Origin: Phytomonospora sp040655735
GTDB lineage: Bacteria; Actinomycetota; Actinomycetes; Mycobacteriales; Micromonosporaceae
Direction of reading: 5' to 3'
Assembly (NCBI RefSeq): GCF_040655735.1
Contig: NZ_JBFAKK010000002.1
Location: 248,001-312,000, forward strand
Length of the DNA stretch: 64,000 bases
Positions 32,922 to 41,991 of this stretch are shown here, in pieces. A model generated the notes under the pieces. It saw only the letters and a list, made by a program, of their open reading frames with translations, ran no database searches and was not told the origin of the DNA. The position numbers and the translations under genes are program-made. Each line of letters begins with the position of its first letter. Positions within the stretch are counted from its first letter, which is position 1.

Positions 32922-34742
32922 ATGAACGCCGCACCGACACCGCCCCCGCAGGCCCGCGTCCGCGCCCCCGAACTCACCGGCCGCGGATGGCTCAACACCG
33001 GCGGGAAGGACCTGCGCCTCGCCGACCTGCGCGGCAAGATCGTCCTGCTCGACTTCTGGACCACGTGCTGCGTCAACTGCCTCCACGTGCTCGACGAGCT
33101 GCGCCCCTTGGAGCACAAGTACGCCGACGTCCTGGTCACCGTCGGCGTGCACTCCCCGAAGTTCGAGCACGAGCGCGACGCGGCCACGGTCGCCGCCGCC
33201 GTCGAGCGCTACGAGGTCGGCCACCCGGTCCTCGACGACCCCGACCTCACCACCTGGAAGCAGTACGCCGCCCGGGCATGGCCGACCCTGTCGGTGGTCG
33301 ACCCCGAGGGTTACGTAGTCGCGAGCATGGCCGGCGAGGGCCACGCCGAAGGCCTCGACCGGCTCATCGCCAAGCTCGTCGCCGAGCACGAGGAGCGCGG
33401 GACCCTCCATCGCGGCGACGGCCCCTACGTCCCGCCGCCCCCGGCCGAGGGCGTGCTGCGTTTCCCCGGCAAAGCGTTGCTCCTGCCGTCGGGAAACCTC
33501 CTGGTCAGCGACTCCGCGCGGCACCGGCTCGTCGAACTGCTGCCCGACGCCGAGACCCTCGTGCGCGTCATCGGCACCGGTGAGCGCGGCCGCGCCGACG
33601 GCCCCGCCGACGCCGCGACCTTCAGCGAGCCCGCCGGAATGGCGCTGCTGCCCGAGCACCTGGCCGGCGAGGTCGGCTACGACCTGGTCGTCGCCGACAC
33701 CGTCAACCACCTGCTGCGCGGGGTGCGCCTCGCCGACGGGGAGGTGACCACGATCGCGGGGTCGGGCCGACAGTGGCGCGGCACGGTCGACTTCCACGCC
33801 CACGACTCCATCGCGGTGGACCTGAGTTCGCCGTGGGACGTGGTGTGGCACGGCGACCGCGTGATCGTCGCGATGGCCGGGATCCACCAGCTGTGGTGGC
33901 TCGATCCGCTCAGGCGGACCGCCGGCGTGTGGGCGGGGACGACGGTGGAGAGCCTGAAGGACGGGCCGCTGCCGGAGGTGTTCCTCTCCCAGCCCTCCGG
34001 TGTCGCCTCCGAAGGGCGGCGGCTGTGGTTCGCCGACTCGGAGACCTCGGCGCTGCGCTATGTCGAGGACGACGTGATGGGCACCGCCGTCGGGCAGGGC
34101 CTGTTCGACTTCGGGCACGTCGACGGGAAGGCCGCCGACGCGCTCCTCCAGCACCCGCTGGGCCTGTGCGTGCTCCCGGACGGTTCGATCGCGATCGCCG
34201 ACACCTACAACGGCGCCGTTCGCCGCTACGACCCGTCGACCGGTGAGGTGTCGACCGTCGCGCGCGACCTCGCCGAGCCCTCCGACGTGCTCTACGCCGA
34301 CGGGCGGCTCCTGGTCGTCGAGTCGGCCGCGCACCGGATCGTCGCCGTCCCCCTCGCCGACGAGGTCGTCGCCGGGAAACGCCACCAGGTCAAGCGCGAG
34401 CCCATGCCGCTCGCGCCGGGGGCGCTGTCCTTCACGGTCGTCTACGAGCCGCCGCCGGGCCAGAAGCTCGACGACACCTTCGGCCCGCCGACCCGCCTCG
34501 AAGTCACCGCCGACCCGCCGGAGCTGCTCGTCGAGGGCGCCGGCGTCGGCACCGACCTGACCCGCGAGCTGATCCTGTCGCCCGACGTGGCCGGCGGGGT
34601 GCTCCAGGTGGTCGCCCAGGCCGCCTCCTGCGACTCCGACGTGGAGAACGCCGCCTGCCACCTCACCCGGCAGGACTGGGGCGTGCCGGTGCGCGTCGAG
34701 GCGGGCGCTCCTGCGGAGCTGAGCCTCATCTTGCGAGGCTAG
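32922..34742 (+). CDS. thioredoxin-like / NHL-repeat protein (NHLRC2-like)
   Basis: A 606-aa protein. The N-terminal thioredoxin-like domain (1-150) has FWTTCCVNCLH (CxxC redox site). Then come a linker and a six-bladed NHL beta-propeller (~165-500) with repeats such as LLVSDSARHRLVEL, LVVADTVNHLLRGV and IAIADTYNGAVRRYD, followed by a C-terminal beta domain. This is the NHLRC2 architecture; a cytosolic redox role is likely but undefined. A -10-like CAGTCT sits 6 nt before ATG. The gene ends in a CTAG shared with convergent corA. Confidence 0.92.
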   Translation: MNAAPTPPPQARVRAPELTGRGWLNTGGKDLRLADLRGKIVLLDFWTTCCVNCLHVLDELRPLEHKYADVLVTVGVHSPKFEHERDAATVAAAVERYEVGHPVLDDPDLTTWKQYAARAWPTLSVVDPEGYVVASMAGEGHAEGLDRLIAKLVAEHEERGTLHRGDGPYVPPPPAEGVLRFPGKALLLPSGNLLVSDSARHRLVELLPDAETLVRVIGTGERGRADGPADAATFSEPAGMALLPEHLAGEVGYDLVVADTVNHLLRGVRLADGEVTTIAGSGRQWRGTVDFHAHDSIAVDLSSPWDVVWHGDRVIVAMAGIHQLWWLDPLRRTAGVWAGTTVESLKDGPLPEVFLSQPSGVASEGRRLWFADSETSALRYVEDDVMGTAVGQGLFDFGHVDGKAADALLQHPLGLCVLPDGSIAIADTYNGAVRRYDPSTGEVSTVARDLAEPSDVLYADGRLLVVESAAHRIVAVPLADEVVAGKRHQVKREPMPLAPGALSFTVVYEPPPGQKLDDTFGPPTRLEVTADPPELLVEGAGVGTDLTRELILSPDVAGGVLQVVAQAASCDSDVENAACHLTRQDWGVPVRVEAGAPAELSLILRG

Positions 34743-35725
34743 AGCCACCCGTTTCGGCGGAACAGCCACCAGAGGATCCCGCACAGCGACGCCATTACCA
34801 GGATCACGCCGGGGTACCCGAAGCTCCAGCTCAGCTCGGGCATCCGGCGGAAGTTCATGCCGTAGATCCCGGCGATCGCGGTCGGCACGGCGATCACCGC
34901 CGCCCACGCCGAGATCCGCCGCATGTCGTTGTTCTGCTCGGTGCCGACCTTCGCCTGATGCGCGGTGAGCACCGAGGTGAGCAGGTCGTTGAAGGAGGCG
35001 ACCTGCGTGTTGACGCGCATCGCGTGGTCCTCGACGTCGCGCAGCCACGGCCGCACCGAGTCGGGCAGCTGCTCGCGCCGCGAGATCAGCTCGCTCAGCA
35101 CACCCGGGACGGGCTCGACGGCGTCGCGGAACTCGATCACCTCCCGCTTGAGGAAGTAGATCGCGTCGGCGACGTTGTCGCGCCTCGGCGAGAACACCCG
35201 CCGCTCCAGCACGCTGATCTCGCGGCCGACGATTCCCGCGATCACCTCGTACTCGTCGACGACGGCGTCGGCGATCACGTAGGCGATCCCGCCGGGACCG
35301 TGCGAGCGCAGTTTCGGCGAGGACATCGCCCGCCGGTGGGCGGTCTCGAAGACCTCGGTGGCGCCGTGCCGGACGGACAGGATGAAGTCGGGGCCGACGA
35401 ACAGGTCGATCTCGCCGAGCTCGATCTGGGCGGTCGACGCGATGTACTCGACGGTCTTGAGCACGACGAGGATCTGCTCGCCGTACTCGTCGACCTTCGC
35501 GCGCTGGTGCGCGCCGACGGCGTCCTCGACGGCCAGGGGGTGCAGCCCCAGAACGGCCGCGCTCTGCCGCAGCAGCGCCTCCGGCGGCTCGTCGGTGTCG
35601 ACCCACAGGTAGGCCGGGCCGCCGAGCTGCCTGGTCCGCGCGATGGCCGCGTCGAGATCCTCCCCGAGGTCCTCGACGCCGTCCTCGTGGATCACCGCGC
35701 AGCGCGCGGCCTTCGATGCGGCCAT
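34739..35725 (-). CDS. corA: magnesium/cobalt transporter CorA family protein
   Basis: A 328-aa protein. A long soluble N-domain (HPLAVEDAVGAHQRAKVDEY; FVGPDFILSVRHG) is followed by two C-terminal membrane helices, with the selectivity motif YGMNF between them. The C-terminus is basic (LFRRNGWL). It forms a pentameric cation channel. The stop codon overlaps the NHL gene stop in a CTAG palindrome. A second CorA-type gene of similar length lies at 59406. Confidence 0.93.
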   Translation of the reverse strand: MAASKAARCAVIHEDGVEDLGEDLDAAIARTRQLGGPAYLWVDTDEPPEALLRQSAAVLGLHPLAVEDAVGAHQRAKVDEYGEQILVVLKTVEYIASTAQIELGEIDLFVGPDFILSVRHGATEVFETAHRRAMSSPKLRSHGPGGIAYVIADAVVDEYEVIAGIVGREISVLERRVFSPRRDNVADAIYFLKREVIEFRDAVEPVPGVLSELISRREQLPDSVRPWLRDVEDHAMRVNTQVASFNDLLTSVLTAHQAKVGTEQNNDMRRISAWAAVIAVPTAIAGIYGMNFRRMPELSWSFGYPGVILVMASLCGILWWLFRRNGWL

Positions 35726-35771
35726 CACCGTCCATCCTGAACGGTCCGGGAGGGACGGTCGGCGGCTTCGG

Positions 35772-36683
35772 CTAAAAGACCGAGAGCCCGGTGCTCGTGG
35801 TGAACGCGTCCAGCGCGGCGACGCCCGCCACGGAGTTTCCCGCCGGGTCCAGCCCGGGACTCCACACGCACAGGGCGCCGTGCCCGGGCACGATCGTGAG
35901 GATCCCGCCGCCGACGCCGCTCTTGCCGGGCAGGCCGACACGGTAGGCGAACTGCCCGGCCGCGTCATAAGTCCCGCAGGTCAGCAGGACCGCGTTGACG
36001 CGCTTGGCGCCGCTGCGCGTCAGCAGCCGCGTCCCGTCGGCGAGCACGCCGTGCCGGGCCAGGAAACACCCCGCGAGGGCCAGGTCGCGGCAGCTGGCGG
36101 CGATGGCGCAGTGCGCGTAGTAGTTCTCCAGGACCGTCGCGACCGGGTTCTCCAGGTTGCCGTAGGAGGCGAGGAAGTGCGCCAGCGCGGAGTTGCGGTG
36201 CCCGTGCCCGGCCTCGGAGACCGCGACCTGCGGGTCGGTGTCGAGCAGCGGGTTTCCCGCCTCGGTGCGCAGGAAGTCGGCGACGGCGGTCCCCGCGTCG
36301 CCGGTGAGGCTGTGCAGCCGGTCGGTGACCACGATCGCGCCGGCGTTGATGAACGGGTTGCGCGGGATCCCGTTCTCGGTCTCCAGCTGTACGAGTGAGT
36401 TGAACGGGCTCCCCGAAGGCTCGCGCCCCACCCGCTCCCAGATCCCGTCCCCGCCCAAGGCCAGTGTCAGCACCAGGCTGAACAGCTTCGAGATGCTCTG
36501 GATCGAGAAGGGCCGCTCGTGCTCGCCGACCCCGTGCACTTCCCCGTCGACGGTGGCCACGGCCATCCCGAAGGCGAGCGGGTCGACGGCGGCCAGGGCC
36601 GGGATGTAGTCGGCGACCCGCCCGGTGCCCAGCAGCGGACGGGCGGCGGCCAGGGCCTCGGCGAGGTGGGGCTCGAAACGCAT
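35772..36683 (-). CDS. glsA: glutaminase
   Basis: A 303-aa protein of the serine-dependent beta-lactamase fold. The SxxK catalytic pair lies in FSIQSISKLFSLV. Other family motifs are NPFINAGAIV, ENYYAHCAIAASCRDLALAG and GLPGKSGVGGGI. It hydrolyses glutamine to glutamate and ammonia in the cytosol. It is the expected length for GlsA and stands between corA and the DMFase-like gene, all on the same strand. Confidence 0.96.
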   Translation of the reverse strand: MRFEPHLAEALAAARPLLGTGRVADYIPALAAVDPLAFGMAVATVDGEVHGVGEHERPFSIQSISKLFSLVLTLALGGDGIWERVGREPSGSPFNSLVQLETENGIPRNPFINAGAIVVTDRLHSLTGDAGTAVADFLRTEAGNPLLDTDPQVAVSEAGHGHRNSALAHFLASYGNLENPVATVLENYYAHCAIAASCRDLALAGCFLARHGVLADGTRLLTRSGAKRVNAVLLTCGTYDAAGQFAYRVGLPGKSGVGGGILTIVPGHGALCVWSPGLDPAGNSVAGVAALDAFTTSTGLSVF

Positions 36684-36745
36684 GTGGACATCGTGCCGCG
36701 CCCACCCCGCCCGGCAGCGACGGTCGGCGGGCGGGGCGGCGAAAT

Positions 36746-38260
36746 TCACGACCTCGGCGCCAGCATCCGGTCGATGAGGTTTCCCGTCGCCACGCGCACG
36801 TGCTCGTTGGAGTGCTCGCCGGGGACGAGGGCGAGGGGCCAGTGGAAGGTCCCGGCGACGAACACCATCGTCTTGCGCCCGTCGACGCACAGGCTGGTGT
36901 TCTGCGTGCGCACGCCCCGGCCGAGGCTGTCGTCGTAAGGGGAGGCCGACAGCAGCGTCTGCTCCGACTTCTTCGGCGAAGGGCTCTTCGGGTCGACGCC
37001 GTCGGCTTCGACGCCGACGAGGCCGGGGATCTCGTCGCCGTCGCGCAGGCCCGTCCCAGCCCAGAACCAGTGGCCGGCCTCGCGCACGACCATCGGCGCG
37101 GGCGCGGCGAGCATGCCGTTGTACTGCACGCCGAGCAGCCGCTGCTCGGCCTTCCGGAGGCCCTTGGCGAGCCTGCGCCACCGGACGGTCTGCCCGGCGG
37201 CGTCGGGCGCGGGGTCGGTCCCCGGGTCCTTGTAGCAGGCGATCCGGCGGTTTCCCGCCTCAAGGCGGATGTGGAAGTAGATGTTGTTCGACGCGAGGAA
37301 GGCCAGGTGGGTGCCGACCTCGACGGCCTTCTCGGCGGCGTCGCGCATCGCCTTCGACCAGTACTCGTCGTGGCCGGTGAAGACGATCGCGGTGTACAAC
37401 CGCGGGTCCAGGCGGCCTTCGTGGAGGTCGAGGGAGGTGGCGTAGGTGAGGTCGTGGCCGCGCTCCTCGGCCCAGCTCGCGAAGGACGTCTCCATCTCGA
37501 ACCAACTCGGCAGGCCCACCCCGGTGTAGGGGCGGTCGAAGGAGACCTCCATGGCGCGCAGGGCGCCGTCGGTGACGCCTTCGGGCGTGTACCCCTTGTA
37601 GAGGTTGCGGCCGTTGGTCTCGTCCGCCGGCCACATGTTGTACGCCTGGTAGGTCGTCACGGGGACGATGACGAGGATGTCGGACGACCGGGACGGCTCG
37701 CGCACCACGAAGGGCGTGTGCGCGCGGTGCCCCTCGCGGTCGGTGAACGACGCGACGTACAGGCCCGAGGGCCAGGCGGCGGGGATCGTCACGCTCCACG
37801 AGACCGGCCAGGCGCAGACGACGCGGCCCGCGTCCGGCTCGGGAGAGGGCGGCGCGTGCTCCTCGGCGGCCAGCCCCGGCCCGCGGGCCATCAGCCGCCC
37901 GCCGGCGCCGCCGTAGTGGCCGACGCGGTGGATCTCGGCGTCGAACTCGCCGCCGTCGGCGACCGAGACGTGGAAGTCGACGACCTCGCCGTGCCCGGCC
38001 GAGGTCTTCGAGGCGTAGCCCTGGACCTGGCGCCTGAGGTCGTCGACCTCCTTGGCGCCGCTGGGACGCCAGCGGGCGCCCGCGAGCCGGTTCTCGGCGA
38101 CGAGCGGGTTGTTCCCGGTACGCGCGGCGGGACGGGTGGGGAGCGCCGGGGTGTCCGCGCCGACCATCTCGGCGAGTGCGAACCCGACGGCGCCCACACC
38201 GAAGAAGCCGAGGGCGGTGCGGCGGGTGGCCCTGTGCACGTTGAAACGGGCTCTGTCCAT
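36746..38260 (-). CDS. Tat-exported N,N-dimethylformamidase beta-subunit-like protein
   Basis: A 504-aa protein. A twin-arginine signal (ATRRTALGFFGVGAVGF) starts near residue 12. The bulk matches the large-subunit C-terminal domain of N,N-dimethylformamidase: FTDREGHRAHTPFVVRE, VTTYQAYNMWPADETNGRNL, FTGHDEYWSKAMRDAAE and GTFHWPLAL. In actinomycetes such proteins are annotated by this domain only; the true substrate is unknown. Export folded via Tat suggests a bound metal or cofactor. Confidence 0.85.
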   Translation of the reverse strand: MDRARFNVHRATRRTALGFFGVGAVGFALAEMVGADTPALPTRPAARTGNNPLVAENRLAGARWRPSGAKEVDDLRRQVQGYASKTSAGHGEVVDFHVSVADGGEFDAEIHRVGHYGGAGGRLMARGPGLAAEEHAPPSPEPDAGRVVCAWPVSWSVTIPAAWPSGLYVASFTDREGHRAHTPFVVREPSRSSDILVIVPVTTYQAYNMWPADETNGRNLYKGYTPEGVTDGALRAMEVSFDRPYTGVGLPSWFEMETSFASWAEERGHDLTYATSLDLHEGRLDPRLYTAIVFTGHDEYWSKAMRDAAEKAVEVGTHLAFLASNNIYFHIRLEAGNRRIACYKDPGTDPAPDAAGQTVRWRRLAKGLRKAEQRLLGVQYNGMLAAPAPMVVREAGHWFWAGTGLRDGDEIPGLVGVEADGVDPKSPSPKKSEQTLLSASPYDDSLGRGVRTQNTSLCVDGRKTMVFVAGTFHWPLALVPGEHSNEHVRVATGNLIDRMLAPRS

Positions 38261-38456
38261 GAGGCGGGAGACTCCGTGGACTAAGAAGACAAAGTGGCAC
38301 AAAAAATATCAGCCGCCAGGTGCGATCTCGCGCTGAAAGCCAGCGTGTCGCAGCGCGGATGCGCTCGTCGGCTCGCGGGGGGCGGGACCTTGCCGACCGG
38401 TCCCGTCCGGGCCGGCGGATGCGCCTCATCCACCGGTCGGCGGCCGCGTCAGGGCG

Positions 38457-38493
38457 TGAAAAATGCCCCGCCGCGAAGAACGCGGCGGGGCAC
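38457..38493 (-). terminator. Rho-independent terminator of the LPVTG protein gene
   Basis: On the minus strand TGCCCCGCCGCG, a TTCTT loop and CGCGGCGGGGCA are followed by TTTTT, 20 nt after the stop. Confidence 0.88.
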
Positions 38494-38511
38494 TTGTCCT
38501 CTAAGGACGGG

Positions 38512-40125
38512 TCACTCCTCGTCGGTGCCCATCATCGCGGCCGCGCGCTTGCGCCGCGCCACGATCAGGAAGGCGCCGCCGGCCGCGACCAGGGCCGCCG
38601 CGGCGATGCCCATCAGCGTCAGGCTCGCACCGGTCACCGGCAGGTCGCCCGGGTCACTCGGCGAGGTCGTGGGCGTGCCCGAGGGGCCGTCGCCGAGGAC
38701 CTTCGGCTTGAGGGCCGCGACGTTGTTCTCCTGCTTGGGGTCCGGCTGGTTCGCGCCGACCGTCACCGAGCCGTCGTCGCCGACCTGCTCGGCGTCCACG
38801 CGCAGGGAGAACACGTACTCGCGGGTCGCACCGGGCTCGATCTCACCGTCGAGGTGGCACACGACCGCGTCGGGACCGGCCTGGCACTCCGCGGCGGAGT
38901 GCTGGAGCGTCGTGCCCGAGGGGGCCTTGATGGTCAGGTCGACGCCGTCCTCGATCGCCCACGGGCCGTTGTTGGTGACGGTCGCGGTCACGAGCGACTC
39001 GCCGCCGACCTTCGCGTCGGGAACGGAGAGGGCGATCGCGAGGTCGGCCTCGTCGGCGTAGGTGAACACGGCGAACTCGGCGTTGTTGTCGGCGGTGTTG
39101 CCCGAGTGCTCGTCGAGGTACTTCTTCACCTTCTTCTCGCTGGTCTCCGGCGTCGACAGCGCGACGGTCGTCTCGGTGAACTCCTCGTCGTCCTCGGCGT
39201 TCGCCGGGCCGAAGGCCACCGCCGAGACCTGCACGAGGCCGTCGAGCTTGGCGCGGGCGGGCGCGTCGGCGGCGACCTTGAAGCCGATCGGCTGCGGCGA
39301 GTACTCGGCGTGCGCGCCCAGTTCCACGTCCGGCAGCTCGCACTCAACGGCATACTGCGTGGGGTCCTGGCCGAGCTCGCCGACCTCGCAGCCCTGCGGC
39401 ACCGAGGTGACGCTCATGCCGACGGGCAGCAGGACCGTCCAGAACAGGCCGCGCGCGGGCGTGTTCGAGTCGTTGGTGAAGTGGTAGTCGGCCGCGGTGA
39501 GCTCACCGGTCTGGCCGGGGCGCACGACCAGGTCGTCCTGCCGCACCCAGGTCGCCAGGTCGAGGCCGGTCTTCTTGCGGACGGTCACCACGAACCGGTG
39601 CTCGTTGTCGCTCTCGTCGGCGTCGGGCTGCTCGGACGAGACCGTCAGCGAGACCCGGCCGATGCGGCGCGGGTCCTTCTTGTCGGCGACCAGCGAGGTC
39701 ACCGTGAACAACCGGAGGTTGGCGATGGAGCCGGGCTTGAGGTCGCTGAGCAGGCACGAGCCGCTGCCGTCGTCGTTCACCTGGCAGGTCGAGGGGGCGC
39801 CCGCGGCGAGAGAGACGCTTCCCGCCGCGTTGGGGGCGGGCAGCTTGAAGTCGAGGGTCACCCCGGTCGCGGTGCCGGCCGCGGTCGCGTCGTTCTTGAC
39901 CTGGACGCGAAGGTCCTTGGTCTCGCCGTCGAGGGGCAGGCCGACGATCGGGAGCTGGGCGCCGGGACGGCCCTGGTCGGGCACCGTCACCGACAGGTCG
40001 ACGGGGGCGGTCTCATCCGCCTGCGCGGCCGAGGACACCAGGAAGGCGGACCCCGCGAGCAGCGCGGTCAGCCCGGCGAGGGCGGTGGCGCGTCTGAGGG
40101 CACGCGGGGAAGGGGCGAACGACAT
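38512..40125 (-). CDS. LPXTG (LPVTG) wall-anchored surface protein with CARDB/DUF11-like repeats
   Basis: A 537-aa protein. Signal peptide (~1-37, ending SSAAQA), then an acidic ectodomain of Ig-like beta repeats (DLSVTVPDQGRPGAQLPIVG; DLAIALSVPDAKVGGESLVT) containing paired cysteines. A Thr/Ser/Pro linker precedes the sortase signal LPVTG, a hydrophobic helix and a basic tail (VARRKRAAAMM). A sortase would link it to the cell wall; none is in the window. It is probably a structural or adhesive surface protein. Confidence 0.9.
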   Translation of the reverse strand: MSFAPSPRALRRATALAGLTALLAGSAFLVSSAAQADETAPVDLSVTVPDQGRPGAQLPIVGLPLDGETKDLRVQVKNDATAAGTATGVTLDFKLPAPNAAGSVSLAAGAPSTCQVNDDGSGSCLLSDLKPGSIANLRLFTVTSLVADKKDPRRIGRVSLTVSSEQPDADESDNEHRFVVTVRKKTGLDLATWVRQDDLVVRPGQTGELTAADYHFTNDSNTPARGLFWTVLLPVGMSVTSVPQGCEVGELGQDPTQYAVECELPDVELGAHAEYSPQPIGFKVAADAPARAKLDGLVQVSAVAFGPANAEDDEEFTETTVALSTPETSEKKVKKYLDEHSGNTADNNAEFAVFTYADEADLAIALSVPDAKVGGESLVTATVTNNGPWAIEDGVDLTIKAPSGTTLQHSAAECQAGPDAVVCHLDGEIEPGATREYVFSLRVDAEQVGDDGSVTVGANQPDPKQENNVAALKPKVLGDGPSGTPTTSPSDPGDLPVTGASLTLMGIAAAALVAAGGAFLIVARRKRAAAMMGTDEE

Positions 40126-40339
40126 CAGATCAGATCTCCATCTGCGCCGAAGGGCAAAAAGGGGGCGACGAGGCGACGACGCCCGCGGATCTTCTCCGTG
40201 GGCGCCGAGGTGACGCTATCGAGGCACACGCCGACAACGAAGACTCCGTTGCCGGACCGGCCTCTTCGATGCGCAACTGTTACGGCCCGGGCGCCCGAAA
40301 CAATGAGCAGGGACCCTGTTCATTCCCGCGATATTTCCC

Positions 40340-40345
40340 TATGAT
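40340..40345 (+). promoter_or_regulatory. -10 hexamer TATGAT of a leaderless start (MFS gene)
   Basis: TATGAT lies exactly 6 nt before ATG 40352 in an AT-rich patch. No ribosome site is present. Confidence 0.6.
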
Positions 40346-40351
40346 CCCTGG

Positions 40352-41536
40352 ATGCCGATCACACGCGCCCGGATCGGGGTCGTCGTCGCTTTTGTCACCC
40401 ACGGCCTTCTCTACACCTCCTGGACCTCCCGGATCCCCGAGATCAAGGCCGACCTGAACCTCTCCGACGGCGGCCTCGGGCTCCTCCTGCTGGCCCCTCC
40501 CGCCGGCGCGATCGCCGCGATGCCCTTCACCGGCGCGCTGTGCGCGAGGTTCGGCACGAAGCAGGTCTCACGCGTCCTCATGGCCGCCTACTGCCTCATG
40601 CTCACCTTCGTCGGCATCGGCGCGGGATCCGTGTGGACCCTCGGGGCCGCGCTCGTCCTGGCCGGCGCGCTCGTGGGCGCCTTCGACGTCGCCATGAACG
40701 CCCAGGGCGCCACCGTCGAGCAGACCGCCGGGAAACCCATGATGGGCAGCTTCCACGCCTCCTGGAGCCTCGGCGCCGCCGCCGGCGCGGCCCTCGGCGG
40801 CCTCTGCGCCCAGTTCGGGGTCCCGCTGTGGCTCCAGCTCGGCGCCTTCGGCGTCGTCCTGCTCGCCGTGGCCTGGCCGCTCACCGCGTCGATGATCCCC
40901 GACCGCCGCACCGCCGACGGCCGGCGTGAAGGCCGCAGCGCCTTCCGCTTCGAACTCCCGCTCGTCCTGCTGGGCGTCGTCGCCTTCGCCGGCCTGCTCG
41001 CCGAGGGCGCCGCCGCCGACTGGACCGCGGTCTTCCTCCGCGACGAACTCGACGCCTCGGCCTTCGTCGCGGGCTGGGGCTACGGCGTGTTCGCGCTGGC
41101 CATGTTCGCCGGCCGCATGCTCAGCGACTTCATCGTCGCCCGCTTCGGTCGCGGCCTGGCCATCGCCGCGTGCGCGGTGATCGGCGCGGCCGGCATGTCG
41201 GCGGGCATGGTGATCAGTGAGATCGCCGACAGCAAGGCCGCCTTCATCGTCGGCCTCGCCTTCCTCGGGCTCGGCCTGGCCGTGATCGTGCCCACATTGT
41301 TCGGCGCGGCCGGCGACGGTCCGGGCATCGCCGTGGTCTCCGCGATCGGTTACGCGGGATGGCTCCTGGGGCCGGTGATCATCGGCGGACTCGCCGAGGC
41401 GGTCACCCTCCCGGTCGCGATGTGGACCATCCCGGCGTTGACCCTGCTCGGCGGGATCGCCGCGCCGCTAGGCGTCCGTGCCCTGGCCGAACAGCGGAAG
41501 AAGGGCCGAGAGGTCGGCGCGGGATCCGTTGGCTGA
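40352..41536 (+). CDS. MFS transporter
   Basis: A 394-aa 12-helix protein. MPITRARIGVVVAFVTHGLL begins helix 1, GALCARFGTKQVSR is the loop 2-3 motif, and GAFDVAMNAQGATVEQ is typical of the YbjJ/fucose-permease-like branch. It is a cytoplasmic-membrane transporter with unknown substrate. Its last 69 bp overlap the convergent SCP_3 gene. It appears to be expressed from a leaderless promoter. Confidence 0.9.
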   Translation: MPITRARIGVVVAFVTHGLLYTSWTSRIPEIKADLNLSDGGLGLLLLAPPAGAIAAMPFTGALCARFGTKQVSRVLMAAYCLMLTFVGIGAGSVWTLGAALVLAGALVGAFDVAMNAQGATVEQTAGKPMMGSFHASWSLGAAAGAALGGLCAQFGVPLWLQLGAFGVVLLAVAWPLTASMIPDRRTADGRREGRSAFRFELPLVLLGVVAFAGLLAEGAAADWTAVFLRDELDASAFVAGWGYGVFALAMFAGRMLSDFIVARFGRGLAIAACAVIGAAGMSAGMVISEIADSKAAFIVGLAFLGLGLAVIVPTLFGAAGDGPGIAVVSAIGYAGWLLGPVIIGGLAEAVTLPVAMWTIPALTLLGGIAAPLGVRALAEQRKKGREVGAGSVG

Positions 41537-41839
41537 CACCAGGGCCGAGGCGACCGCCTCCTCCCACGACAGGCGGCCCGAGGCCAGCCGCAGCCACGTC
41601 ACCGAATCGGTCTCGATCACGTTGGGCGGTGTGCCACGTGTGTGGCGCGGACCCTCTCCACATTGGACCGCGCCGTACGGTGGTACCCGTACCTCGACGG
41701 CGCGGCCGGGGGCCTTGGCCGCCAGCGCGGCGAGCAGTGAGCGCACGGCGGCCCGGAGTACGGTCCGTTCCGGCTTGTCACCGGCGTCGACAGCACTCAG
41801 TGCGTCGGCGACGGCCTGCGGGTCGGAAAGCTCGGTCAC
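41468..41839 (-). CDS. sterol carrier family (SCP_3) protein
   Basis: A 123-aa GTG-start protein similar to the small SCP-2-like protein often found near purF in actinobacteria. Features: LRAAVRSLLAALAAKAPGRA, then VRVPPYGAVQCGEGP, RGTPPNVIETD and TWLRLASGRLSWEEAVA. A lipid-binding role is suggested by the fold only. TAGCCT lies exactly 6 nt before GTG, indicating leaderless mRNA. It overlaps the convergent MFS gene at its 3' end. Confidence 0.85.
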   Translation of the reverse strand: MTELSDPQAVADALSAVDAGDKPERTVLRAAVRSLLAALAAKAPGRAVEVRVPPYGAVQCGEGPRHTRGTPPNVIETDSVTWLRLASGRLSWEEAVASALVSANGSRADLSALLPLFGQGTDA

Positions 41840-41845
41840 GCCTAG

Positions 41846-41851
41846 AGGCTA
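41846..41851 (-). promoter_or_regulatory. -10 hexamer TAGCCT of a leaderless start (SCP_3 gene)
   Basis: On the minus strand TAGCCT is followed by 6 nt and then GTG. There is no ribosome site. Confidence 0.5.
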
Positions 41852-41991
41852 ACCACACATAACTTTGACCGATCGACCGATGGCGCAGGTGGGAGAACCT
41901 GCCGGGAGACTGTTGCGGGCACCCATGGCCCGATCCTGGAGCACGGGTACGGCATAGTGGCCGTCGGATTGATGTAGGCGACCTGGAGGCG

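Noticed and set aside
32625..35735. A 1036-codon minus-strand frame across the NHL and LppU-like genes
   Set aside because: Shadow of the NHL protein gene; the plus-strand frame has recognised thioredoxin and NHL repeats.
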